64,000 nt of DNA, from assembly GCA_002914805.1 (NCBI GenBank), contig JXTB01000035.1, positions 1,170,571 to 1,234,570 on the forward strand, read 5' to 3'. Positions within the stretch are counted from its first letter, which is position 1. Each line of letters opens with the position of its first letter. Source of the stretch: Parasponia andersonii. Taxonomy: Eukaryota > Streptophyta > Magnoliopsida > Rosales > Cannabaceae. The notes below the pieces were generated by a model that saw nothing but the letters and a program-made list of their open reading frames with translations, had not been told where the DNA came from and searched no databases. Positions 24,353-35,106 of the stretch are shown one piece after another. The position numbers were made by a program, and so were the translations under genes.

Positions 24353-24573
24353 ATCTCCCTATTTGGTATCTTTTAGATAAATATTTGATATACCTACAAA
24401 ATAAAGTTAATATACAACAAAAAATATCATGTTTTCTTCCCTTTTTGGACAAAAGATATAAAAGTAAAAGAATCAAGACAAAGAAACATCAATCACATAG
24501 AGAACGAAAACATGTTTAGACATAGAGTAGCAAACATGTCCTATAAAAATAAAAGAGTGTAATTGTGATATGA

Positions 24574-24582
24574 CTCCCCCTT
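24574..24582 (-). other. Candidate polypurine tract of the Sirevirus-type element
   Basis: The - strand reads AAGGGGGAG here. Such tracts prime plus-strand synthesis next to the 3' LTR. It lies about 220 bp from the LTR edge I inferred, so either the boundary is off or it is an extra tract; extra tracts are known in Sireviruses. Confidence 0.35.
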
Positions 24583-25762
24583 GATTGTTGCTCATAATAA
24601 TAAGACAACAACTTGCTTTTCTCAGAAACTCATAAAATTGATGACATCAATATCATCATGATCTTTCTCTTTTCTCTTTCATGATTACCCCTCAAGCCTC
24701 CCCCTCCCTCCCAACTAAATGACACAAGTATCATAAAGAAAGGAAAGAAACAATCTCATTTTCGATGTCTAATATTAATTTCTAGGGTTCACTGTGACTA
24801 AAAGAAAATGAACAATTTTTGGCGCAGAGAAGATGGGTGAATCCAAATTGGGGAATAAATTAGGGTTTGAACAATGATAAAAAAAATATACACACATAAC
24901 TCTTCAGTTATCCGAAATTAAAAAAGAAAATAAATTAGATCCAAAAAATGTTGGGAAATCAAATAACCATATTTTAGAACATGTTTCAACATATGACATC
25001 AACAAGTAGACTTTCCATTAATCATTTTATTCCCATGTTATAATATGCTTCATTTTGCCACAAAATCAGAACTTTTTATATAAAAAGCTAGAATGAAAAT
25101 GGAAATTAATAAATTTGTATTAATCATAAAATGGTTTTAAAATTGACCGAACTTACAATTTTTATCCTCCAAAATTTCTAGATACTTTTTGGGCCAAATT
25201 AATCATCAAAAATGGAAAAATAACAGACACACCTTATTTTGTTAATCTCCACAAATATTCACATTTATTACAAGCTTTTGTGTGTGTTATAATTTCTTGT
25301 GTAGTACATCTTTGTTTATTGCTGCTGCTTTTTTTTAACATATAACAGCATAAAAATAAAGTTTCCATAGTCATTAGCTTTCACACTATCACTAAAGTAG
25401 CCCTTTTTACATGGTAGATTGTCATCAACTATATTTATGATACATAGTATCGGATTACTTATGGATGGCTTTCACACATCAATATAGGCAGTTTTTTTTT
25501 TTTAACTATGGAGCCTATTTATATATAAACTCTTTGCTGAGATCAATAATCAAAAGTTAGTCAGTCATAATCCAATCTAAGATTTACAATTTTTTCCTAA
25601 ATATCTAAAGGTTTTAAAAGATAAAAACAACAAAAACTATATATTAGAAATTCAATTCATAATTGACAAAAATTCATCTTTTTCTAAATTTTTTTTAAGC
25701 TTTCTTGGCAAAAATATCCTAACTTCAAAAAGCAAAATTTGGTATAAAACTAAAATTAACAA

Positions 25763-25855
25763 ATCACATGGAACATATCCCTAAGGCTTTCCTTAAAGAA
25801 TAAAAAATTAGCAAAGTCAAAAGATTTTGTGGAAATATCTGCGAGTTGTATCTTT
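25763..25855 (-). pseudogene. Copia pol C-terminus (RNase H end), relic
   Basis: The - strand translation QLADISTKSFDFANF followed by a short tail and stop resembles the QLADIFTKPLD...F...LG ending of Copia polyproteins. Upstream pol domains (protease, integrase, RT) were not recognisable, so most of pol is deleted or eroded. Confidence 0.65.
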
Positions 25856-26454
25856 GTTTCAATATTTTCTAAAATAATAATTTTATTTTAGACTCACTCA
25901 AAGAAGAAAAGCACACATATTTGATCAAATTTGTGTTTCTTTAACTTATAACCATGAAACTATTAATACTACTTGTTATCAAAACAGACAAATGATTTTT
26001 CTTTATCTGGATAGGGTTTTTCTGCATATTGAATCATTGATTGCAACTGTAAATTTAGCATATGCATTTTTTCTCTATTTAGTTATTGTTGCAGCATCAG
26101 TATTTAATATCGTAACATAACTCTCTAGTTTTGCAGCAATATCAGCCAATGTCACAACGTGTGATCTTGAACCAAATCTTCTATAGCTTTATCAATAAAA
26201 CTATTTGTGTCATCCTCAGTGTTATCTACCAATATAGATTTGTCACTTGTTATGTACTTAGAAAGCTCATTATCGTTAGTAACACATATTCTAAAACAAG
26301 TAAAAGAGTCAAAGTAATTCAAATCTAATTTTTTTATTCAGACTTTCTTTATTTTGTTTGAAAGATTAATCTTTTTCCTAGGTGTTTTTTTTTTTGGAAA
26401 GGAATCACCAGTGAAAAATAATTATTTTTCGAAAAAATTCACCATAGTAAAATA

Positions 26455-26900
26455 TCGAGGTCTGATATAACCTTTAACACCACAGAAGTGACAAGTAGGA
26501 ACAAACTTACTATACTTACTTATTGAATAAGATGCTGATGATTTCTATATTTTTCAATAAGAAATTTTCGTGTTGCCGTATCGGTATGATTTCATAAAAT
26601 AGACGTTGGTGCAACTGATTAACTGAACATTGCAACATGGTTAGAGAAAGAACTCTTAACAAAAAGTCTTTGAATTAGAATGCTCATCTTTAAATCCAAG
26701 TCCTTTATGATCAGAACTGGATATACCAACGGATAGAATATGATCAAGTTTGCCAGTTCCAAAATTCAATATCTTTAAGAACTTTTGATTCCTTTCAAAA
26801 TCAGCTGATACCTCTTTCAGTTTTGCTTCCTTTTAGGCTAATAAGATCTCTAATTTATACACTTTGATCTCCGAGATCTCCTTGAACTTAGTAAGTGCAG
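26455..26900 (-). pseudogene. Sirevirus-type gag fragments (coiled coil and zinc finger)
   Basis: On the - strand, a charged stretch with an in-frame stop leads into TGKLDHILSVG and DHKGLGFKDE, a motif pair I know from Sirevirus gag-pol. It is followed near 26460-26515 by FVPTCHFCGVKGYIRP, the second zinc-finger region of that family. Stops and frame changes break the sequence. Confidence 0.6.
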
Positions 26901-26942
26901 AAATTCTCTCTTCAAGAGAATGATTCTGATTTACCATTCTAA

Positions 26943-27458
26943 TCATTGAGAATATATATTCTCATATGACTCTCGGATTAATTCGTCATTCAGTTCAAAT
27001 TCATTACTGTCAGAATCATTTTCCTTTTCTAATACTGGTATTGTAATATGATTGGTAGATGTAATGTGTGTTATAACATGAACTGCAGATTTCTGTAAAT
27101 AACACATATCATCTGAAACAAAAGAAATGCCAACGACTACATAATTACTTACATGGTCATTATCCTCTTCTAGACTAACATTAGATTTTTCATCACTCTT
27201 TGGGGAGGTTATAGCCTTTGACTTTTTCTTTAAGGTATTGGCACACTCAGTTTGTATATGGCAATACCCTTTACAATTTTTGCATTGAATTCCTTTAGTT
27301 TTTTTATTAATATCAAATTTGAAAGAATTATTACCTTTAAAAGAATTTGAAGACTTCATTGTTGATTTTGGCCGCTTGCCAAATATCTTCAAAAATTTGT
27401 TTGAACAATCAAGTAGTGGGAGGTGAGATATAGAAACACTTTCTATCATAAACATCAT
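26943..27458 (-). pseudogene. Sirevirus-type gag fragment with CCHC zinc knuckle
   Basis: A 171-residue open frame contains one perfect CX2CX4HX4C knuckle, CKNCKGYCHIQTEC (codons within 27242-27284), followed by LKKKSK and an acidic stretch, as in Sirevirus gag. Gag packages the genomic RNA. Only about 200 bases separate the knuckle from the primer-binding site, whereas Sirevirus gag normally has several hundred residues before it, so the N-terminal part is deleted. Confidence 0.75.
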
Positions 27459-27495
27459 ACCTGAAAATAGATCTCACTAAAAATATTAATATTCC

Positions 27496-27507
27496 GCTCT
27501 GATACCA
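27496..27507 (-). other. Primer-binding site (tRNA-iMet type)
   Basis: The - strand reads TGGTATCAGAGC, the standard plant Copia primer-binding site complementary to initiator tRNA-Met. It starts two bases inside the 5' LTR edge and fixes the orientation of the element. Confidence 0.9.
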
Positions 27508-27509
27508 AT

Positions 27510-28611
27510 TAATAGGTTCATTTTTCAAATATAGCCAAATAAAATAATTTAACTAATCATTTAATTACGCTGTAATATGGAGGATGATTATTGTAAAAGT
27601 GGAAAAGTAAAAATAACACCGAATATTTTTATTTGGTTTGGTTATCTCCTGATAACATGCATCTAAGGGGCCACACCTAGAGATTAAACACTATTGGTAA
27701 AGTTTAGAATGAATACAAATACCAATTGGACTCATGCAATAAAAAGACTCATTCTTTTAATTATTGCAATGTGGATATACTCTTCACCAATATGTCTAGC
27801 AAGCACTACTCGTCTTAGGTTGACTTCGTACTTCTGAAACTCCTTCAGAGCCTTGAAGTTGATCTTCTCTCAAAAATTTTGTATTCGTCCTCCCGATGAA
27901 CAATCACAGTTGAGCTCCCTTTGACTTCATTTGATCTTTCACTCATGAATTCCTTTTATAGCTATGGATTGATCTTCCCTCGAAGATATTAATCACTTTT
28001 CCCAAAGCATTGTATCACATGACTAGGGCTACTCCTAAGTCTAAAAAAATGGCTAAAAGAAAAATCTTTCTATTACACTCAATAGTCAAAATACAATATA
28101 TAGTTTCTACCTAAATCTATTTTTGAGTGACCTTTAAATAGAGAGAGCAAGTCTTCTCACATTAGGAAACTATAAAACAACAATTAAAATCATTTAATAT
28201 TGATAAGAAGACTTACAAGATCAATCAAGTTCATTACCAAACTTAGAAAACTAATTTCGAAATTAATTGTTGATTCTGTCCACATATTGTAACATGATTT
28301 GTTGACATAGTTATGTTAGAACAAAAACAACAAAATCATTTTTCCTCAACGAAATATAGACTGATACTCAGAATTGTTTTTGGTAAGAATCACATACATA
28401 CTTCTACACAATAGAATTTGTCCAAAAAAATGTCAAAAAATCAATATGATCAGATTTTTATGATTAACAATCACATAATTTGTGATCTAAAAGCATATAA
28501 TAGGTAAATATTGAAAAATTTAATCTGATTAAATATTTAGTCGCATATTATAACATAATCAGTAAATAATCGTGTCGCAACGTAAAGTTATGAACAGATT
28601 TTTTCTTTTCA
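27510..28611 (-). repeat. 5' LTR of the Sirevirus-type element
   Basis: This 1.1-kb repeat matches the split 3' LTR over its whole length. It ends in CA at 28610-28611 (+ strand); the other end is mutated from TG to TA. It contains no open frame. Confidence 0.8.
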
Positions 28612-29590
28612 ATATATATGACCTTTTTTTGTTAATAGTTGACTCTGATTGGGCCCAAAAACAAAAGTAAATAAAAAAGGGATTTTTGCTAAAGTAATCC
28701 TTTTAATTTGGCGCTTTTACTAAGATGCATAGTTATTTCAATTGTAACAAGAGGCAAAAGTTACTCACATGGCATTGGGAAATTGCTCATTTGTTTAAAA
28801 TTGATTGAACGTAGCTTGACAAGTATTGTCAATTATGGTCGACATAGTCGAGATTAGCTTGACAATAATATGGAGCTTTACTCAATGGAGGGTCAAGCTC
28901 GAAAATATTCCAAAAACTCTTATTTGTCCCAAAAGCTTAGATACTACTTAAAATTACGATTAAATCAAAAAAAAAAAAAAAGGCATGAAATTCGTCAGAA
29001 TTTTATTTCGTGGCTTTTACTTAATTTTAAGAAAAACACTAGTAAACAGATGACTAGGAGATAAGATGATTTAGATAGCATTATTATTGAACAAAAATAC
29101 GTGTTTTATGGCAGCGTGGGATAAGATGACGAAGTTTCACCAACATCAAGGTGAAGGAAAAAAGAAAGGAACATACGCTTTTTTAACTTTATTATTAATG
29201 TGAGGCTATTCTAATCCCTACAATTAAATAATAACGTAGAAAAGACTATGTACTAAATTATCGTTAAAAGGATTATCATGATATAGTTTAACCTTAAAAA
29301 TGCATGTTACCTCCATGTTGAATATTTTAAAATTCTTTATGTATTAACATATATATATATATGTTGTCAATTTAATAGGTATTTTTTTTTTAACCTTTGG
29401 GTGGCTATTTTTTTTTTAGCCGTTGGATCACCATCTAATAGTGATCCAATAGCTATAATGAAGTGCATGAAAAGACGTGCATCATTGATGTTCTCTCTCT
29501 TACCTTTTACAATAAAAAAATGTACATGCTAAATTTTCATTGGCCAAATTGATATCTATGCATAGATAAAAAAAAAAATACCTACTCGAT
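28612..29590. other. AT-rich intergenic sequence left of a gap
   Basis: No gene is seen. A small inverted repeat TTGGATCAC...GTGATCCAA lies at about 29424-29450. No Tat-type LTR is found here, although one would be expected next to the element on the right. Confidence 0.5.
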
Positions 29591-29636
29591 NNNNNNNNNN
29601 NNNNNNNNNNNNNNNNNNNNNNNNNNNNNNNNNNNN
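29591..29636. other. Assembly gap (46 N)
   Basis: Forty-six consecutive N separate low-GC DNA from the GC-richer Tat element. The gap truncates the antisense gene of that element and hides or replaces its 3' LTR. Confidence 0.99.
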
Positions 29637-29662
29637 AAATATATATATATATCGACTTAAAG

Positions 29663-32485
29663 GTGGTCTTTTATGCTTACAAACTCACCCTCATCCCCAA
29701 AAAGAGTTCCTACCCTACCTTTTACCTCCAACTACTCACTGGACGTCACATTTTCTGGGGCTTACCGAGGTCAGACAAGCAATGGGACTCTCACTCTAGG
29801 ATATACGCCGTTAGAGGGGCGTGGTGCTCCCTTTGGTTGAATAGAGAGCACTTCCAAATTCTCTCAGTTTTCCTGCAGAGTAAGTGCTAGGTCGTGATTT
29901 TCAGATCTGCGTTTTCCTCGTTTGTTATTGCTCACGTTATTTTATCTTGTGCAGCCTCTGCAGAAGAAAACAGGTTCGAGCCGCATTTGTCGGCAGGGCG
30001 GCTCAAAGGCCTGGAAGAGATTGTCATCTTCGGATCTTCTGGAGGCTGTTGACACATCCAGGCCGTTCTCAACCCCCTGGTGATGAATATGATGCCCAGG
30101 ATGGTCTCATACCTTCCCTTCCCCCTGGACACCTTGGTTATCACGAAGTACTTACAGAGCCGACTTGATGCCTCTGCCCTGAACCGATTCCGCCGGGACG
30201 AGTACGACCGCATCGCCATAGTGGGTCGTCAGGTTACGGCTTCAAGCCAGTTAGTGGGCTCTAACGACCTGGTGGCGCCGACTAGCTACGAGCTCGAAGA
30301 GGCTGTGAGGTTCGTGGCCGAAGAATGCATCAGGCTCCGTAGGGAAAATCTGCCGCACCTAAGAGGGATAGAGGTGGGTTCATTTCCGCATCCTTGAGCT
30401 TCGTTGATCGGGTTATGACCGTGATCTAAACATGTTGCTTGTTTTTACAGATTCTGAGATAGACCCATCAGCAGACCCCTCCCCCGTCAAGGGGGGTACT
30501 GCTGGGCATAAGGCTCGCCCCAAGGCAACCATCGGTCGTCGTCTTGCGGTGCCTTCAGAGGATAAAGTGCCCGTGGTCCCCCGTTCCGGAGCAAGCGGAC
30601 CTCCGTCTGGGGAGACGCCGGCCACACGGGCTGTACATGGCAAGGGGATGCCCCTGAGTCTGCCCGGGGGGTCTGCTGTACCAACCTCTTCCTCCCCCGA
30701 CTCTGGTTTGAAAACGAACGCGGGACCGAGTGCTGCTCGCCTTGGTGGAGAGATCGCTGAGCTCAGTGGGGGGGCTCTGAGATTAAAATCTCGGCTGTCT
30801 TCCTCCCCTCTGGTCCTAATAAAGCGGCGCCATGAGGCCGGCTTGTCCAAAGAAATAGAAGCCCGGCAGAGAAGAGGGGAAGGGTCGCCCTTTCTTCTGA
30901 CAGCGATGATGACGAGGCCACACTGACTCTCCTGAGGAGAAGAAGGTCCGCGAACAGTGGCCCGTCGGAAGGGAATGGTCAAGACAAGACCAAAAAATCA
31001 CACTTAGGCGGTGCTCCAAAGGGGATGGTAACCGAAATTACCGACATAGCGGGGGCTGCCGTGGCGTCTTCTACCAAGGATGTGCCGCCCCTTGCCACCG
31101 CCAGCTGTGCGCTCGGCGACGCCCAGCTTTCCTTCATTCCTACCACCGCTGCTTCAGAGGCATGCCCAACTGGGGGAGAGGATGCCCTCACGGTTGGCGA
31201 GGCGGAGCCGTGTTCCTCAGGCGTGGGCAATGCCCAAAGAGAGGGTCCAGCCGCGGAGTTAGAGCTAGAGGCGCTCTCTTTGGAGAACGTCGAGCTTGTC
31301 GCTAGACGTACCTTCGCGCAGGTTTGGTTCATTCGGTTGCCTCTACGTTTCTCAGCATCTATGCTAAATGCTGACCCCCCTTTTTTCGTTTAACTTACAG
31401 TTAACCGCCATCCGGTCTTTCTATTCCTCTCGCGTCAGGGATTTGACCGATGAGCTGAACTCCCGCTCTACACTGGCCGAGCGCAGCGAGGCTGCCCTTG
31501 TCGAGTTGAGGACTGACTTCGATTTATATCGGAGCCTCGATGAGGCGAGGGTTAGCAGCGCAGTGGCTCACGCTCTGAGTGTCGAGAGAACCAGGTGCGA
31601 GGAGCTGGCTGTGAGACTGGTCGAGGCGGAGGCCGACAAGCTTGCTCAATCTGAGACTACCAGACTGGCTCAAAACGAGCTCAGGGTCAAGGAGCAAAAA
31701 TTGCAGAGTGTAGGGGCAGAGATGGGACTGGCTTTCGTCACTCGTGATAGGGCTGTCGATGACGCCAAAGAAGCGAGAAAAGCCGAGGCGAAAGCTAAGC
31801 TGGAGGCTCACTCCCTGCAATGCAGAATTGATGGGTCTAACGAGATAAATCGACATCTCTAGTTAGATCACAAAAATCTGATGGGTGCTCATGTAGAGAT
31901 GTCTCACAAACATGGTGAGGACCTTGCCAACATTAACACTTTTTTGGTCAACTTATCGCAGCGGCAAGCAGAGCTAAGGTTGGCGGTACTGAAGGATAGG
32001 CTGGCGGACGTGGAGAAGCTGAAAATGAGATACCAGAGACAGGTGGATGTCCTTTCTGCAGAAAGTTATAGGTCTGGCTGGGAGAACAGAGAATTCGAAG
32101 GCCACGCTGAAGTGGTAACGCCAGATTAGTTTGACAAGCAGATTGGCGTCGAGAGAGACCATTATTCCGTCAAGTACTACATGCAGCAGCTTGGGGATGG
32201 GATCAGTATCACGTACCCTGCTGACGTGCTGAAGATGCTTACTGTGGAAAAGAATGGGCCCTCTACATCCGTCTCTGTTGCCAAAGAGCTTATTCCCGTT
32301 TCCGGTCTGCCAGATCAAACTTTGGAAGCCCTTGGCAGTCAGCCTGGTCTTTGAGTCTCAACTGGTGAGGGGTCTAGTGTGGTCATTTTATCCAGTGATG
32401 AATTCGACCCTGGTACACCACCCTCCACCGGGGCTGGTCCAAGCATCGGGACTGGTTGTGCTCCCCTGGTCGGAGGTAATTAGGG
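29663..32485 (+). pseudogene. Antisense 'putative gypsy-type transposon' gene of the Tat element, spliced-looking, broken
   Basis: The + strand frames join through three short GT-AG introns: 29880-29954, 30378-30450 and 31322-31400. Each keeps the reading frame. Segments are an N-terminal part cut by the gap (HIFWGLPRSDKQWDS), a part with PFPLDTLVITKYL, a Pro/Ser-rich linker with SDDDEATL, then a long coiled coil (31401-32129, for example LVEAEADKLAQSE). This layout matches the plant family annotated as putative gypsy-type transposon (Transposase_28), known as a reverse-strand frame in Tat elements; its role is not established. Breaks: TGA near 30047, a frame change near 30880-30890, a stop at the end of 31368-31862, and TAG at about 32127. 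Confidence 0.7.
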
Positions 32486-33165
32486 TCCCTAATTTTGTAC
32501 ATTCGTAATGTTGACCCTCGTTGTAACCCTCCATATAAATAATAAGAACAGTGCAATTCTCTTTAGTCTATTTTCTTTTTCTTTGTTGACCGCGTCTGGG
32601 TAAAGTCAGACCTTGTTGTAGCCGTCTGTATAAATAATTATGGATGACTCAGATGGACACGATTTCAGACTATTAGTGAGTCTTCCTCTAGCTATGACTG
32701 ACAATATTAGTTCCGGAGATAGGGATATGAGCTTTGGCTCATCCGGTTTTAAGGAGGTATAACTTCTGTTATGACTTGTTTTGGCAGAGTTATACCCGCG
32801 CGTGTAGTTGGACTTCTCCGACCCCAAATGGGACCGCGCTCGGAACCACCTCCAGGGATTGGTCGGCCATTGTTTGGACCCGTCGCTGCAAAGGAGAAGG
32901 CCTGGGCTCAGCTCTTATCGGGAACAAACAGGGCACTACCACTCTGATGTCTCCCTGCGAGTCCGTTCGTGACCTGCCTCCCGTAAATAGGGCTTACGAG
33001 CGTGTGCCACTGTTGACTGTGCGCTTTGTATTTTTAGGATATAATAAATAGACTTTAATATTAATTTTTGTCTTCACATTTGGTCTGGTACTGGACTACT
33101 TCCAATGGGTAGACTCCAAATCTGTTCACATCCTGCCCATGTGCAATTAAACCATCCCCAGGTAG

Positions 33166-33520
33166 AGCCTGCTTTCCTTTAGCTTTTCATATAGCTAAAA
33201 TGTTCCTTAGGGAGGGTCCACTTTCAACGGGTGGATCCCGACCCTACTTTCCTTTAGCCATTCGTATAGCTAAAATGTTCCTTAGGGAGGGTCCACCTCC
33301 AACGGGTGGATCCCAACCCTGCTTTCGTTTAGCTATTCATATAGCTAAAATGTTCCTTAGGGAGGGTCCATTTCCAACTGGTGGATCCCGACCCTGCTTT
33401 CCTTTAGCTTTTCATATAGCTAAAATGTTCCTTAAAGAGGGCCCACTTCCAATGGGTGGATCCCGATCCTGCTTTCCTTTAGCTCTTCGTATAGCTAAAA
33501 TGTTCCTTAGAGGGTCTGTT
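33166..33520. repeat. 75-bp tandem array in the Tat element
   Basis: ATAGCTAAAATGTTCCTTA starts at 33191, 33266, 33341, 33416 and 33491, an exact 75-bp period with four full copies plus edges. Because 75 is a multiple of three, the array yields a spurious + strand frame with a 25-residue repeat (MFLREGP..TGGS). It lies between the antisense gene and integrase. Confidence 0.95.
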
Positions 33521-34480
33521 GGCAAGCTTTTAGGTTGCGCAGCCCTTTTCTCCTCGTACATTTTCTCGGGTCATCGGTAAGCGTTTTATTACGCGATGTG
33601 ATTCCCATAGTACGATCATTTTGAGGACTACTGGCAAGTTTTTTGTTGCACAGTTCTTCCCTCTTCGTACGTTTTCTCAGGCCATCAGCAAGCATTTTAT
33701 TGCACGATGTGATTACCATAGTACGATCGTTTTCGAGGTCTACTGGCAAGTTTTGGTTACGCAGCTCCTTCTTCTTTGTATGTTTTCTCGGGTCGTCAAC
33801 AAGCGACGTGATCCCCATAGTACGACCGTTTTCGAGGTCTGCTGGTAAGTTTTTGGTTACGTAGCTCTTTCCTCTTCGTACGTTTTCTCAGGTCGTCGAC
33901 AAGCGATATGATCCCTACAGTACGATCGTTTTCGAGGTCTGCTGGCAAGTTTTTGATTGCGCAGCTCTTTCCTCTTCGTACATTTTCTCGGGCTATCGGC
34001 AAGCATTTTATTGCACGATGTGATTCCCATAGTATGATCATTTTCCAGGTCTGCGGGCAAGCTTTTAGTTGCTCAGCTCTTTCCTCTTCGTATATTTTCT
34101 CGGGCCATCGGCAAGCATTTTATTGCACGTTGTGATTCCCATAGTACGATCGTTTTCCAGGTCTGCTGGCAAGCTTTTGGTTGCGCAGCTGGCCATCGGC
34201 AAACATTTTATTGCACGATGTGATTCCCATAGTACGATCGTTTTCCAAGTCTGCTGGCAAGTTTTTGGTTGCTCAGCTCTTTCCTCTTCGTATGTTTTCT
34301 CGGGCCATCGGTAAGTATTTTATTACACAATGTGATTCCCATAGTACAATCATTTTCCAGGTCTACTGGCAAGTTTTTGGTTGCGCAACTCTTTCCTCTT
34401 CGTACGTTTTCTCGGGCCATCGGCAAGTATTTTATTGCACGATGTGATTCCTATAGTACGATCGTTGATTGCGCGAGTAG
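33515..34480. repeat. About 112-bp tandem array with shortened units
   Basis: The marker GGCAAG (with variants) occurs at 33521, 33633, 33745, 33844, 33944, 34056, 34168, 34256 and 34368. Spacings are 112, 112, 99, 100, 112, 112, 88 and 112, so some units carry internal deletions. Each unit contains the string CATAGTACGATCGTTTTC and a CTCTTCGTACGTTTTCTC block. The many open frames on both strands here are artefacts of the repeat. Confidence 0.92.
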
Positions 34481-34484
34481 TATG

Positions 34485-34695
34485 TATAGTCCGCAACTGT
34501 GGCAGACCCGATCTGTGGCAACCCGGTATGATTTTTGTTCTGTGCAACTGAGGCGTGGGGTCTGCCACTGTGGCCGGACCCTTTTCTATAGCAGCCTGGT
34601 ATGATTTTTTGCCTGTGCAAGTAAAACGTGGGGTCTGCCATTGTGGGCAGACCCTTTTCCGTGGCAACCCAGTATGATTTTTCCGTGTGGCAGAA
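34485..34695. repeat. 73-bp tandem array, about three copies
   Basis: GGTATGATTTTT (or AGTATGATTTTT) occurs at 34525, 34598 and 34671, a 73-bp period. Each unit also has GGGTCTGCCA and GGCAGACCC-like blocks. It adjoins the 112-bp array, toward integrase. Confidence 0.85.
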
Positions 34696-34870
34696 GACTT
34701 GACCTGTCTTAGAATTAAGCTTTTTAATAATATAAGCATTCACATGGGTCTCACGCGTGAATAGTGCGTAGCAATCCAAAAGATGAATCCATGCGGCAAA
34801 AAGGGAACTTAACCTGTTTTGGATTTAAGCTTTTCAATAATATAAGCATTCACATGGTCTTACATCATAT
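34695..34870. repeat. Two-copy direct repeat near the integrase end
   Basis: The block TTAAGCTTTTTAATAATATA, followed by AGCATTCACATGG, appears near 34717 and again near 34826. The two copies differ at few positions. Confidence 0.75.
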
Positions 34871-35106
34871 GCATGTGTCTTACACGTGATACTTTTTCAA
34901 GTGCTGACTGTTCCACGTGTTCGGCAAGTTTTCCCGGTCTTGAGTTCTTTCAGGATACACGCACCATTGTCGAGTGCTTTGATCACTTCATAGGGTCCGA
35001 TCCAATTGGAGTCCAGTTTCGAGGAATTCCCTATTCTAACTTTCAGGACCCAATCCTCAGTGTTAAATCGTCGAGCACTAACTTTTTTTGCGTAGTAGGA
35101 CCTAGC

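Larger units (their letters stand above)
21761..28611 (-). mobile_element. Degenerate Sirevirus-type Copia retrotransposon
   Basis: Two long direct repeats bound the element: 21761-24352 (with an insert) and 27510-28611. A tRNA-iMet-type primer-binding site adjoins the right one, so transcription runs on the - strand and the right repeat is the 5' LTR. Flanking 5-bp sequences ATATA (21756-21760 and 28612-28616) could be the target duplication, but they are low complexity. Inside are gag zinc knuckles and a pol terminus of Sirevirus type, with most of pol deleted or unrecognisable. About 1.4 kb between the pol stop and the 3' LTR corresponds to where Sireviruses may carry an envelope-like frame; nothing readable remains there. 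Confidence 0.8.

Noticed and set aside
30413..30982. 189-residue - strand frame within the Tat element
   Set aside because: Shadow of the GC-rich antisense gene on the + strand, whose frame carries the family features.
33507..34779. Many open frames on both strands (e.g. RKRTKRKELRNQKL-type repeats)
   Set aside because: Generated by the 112-bp and 73-bp tandem arrays; unit lengths vary and frames are not kept.
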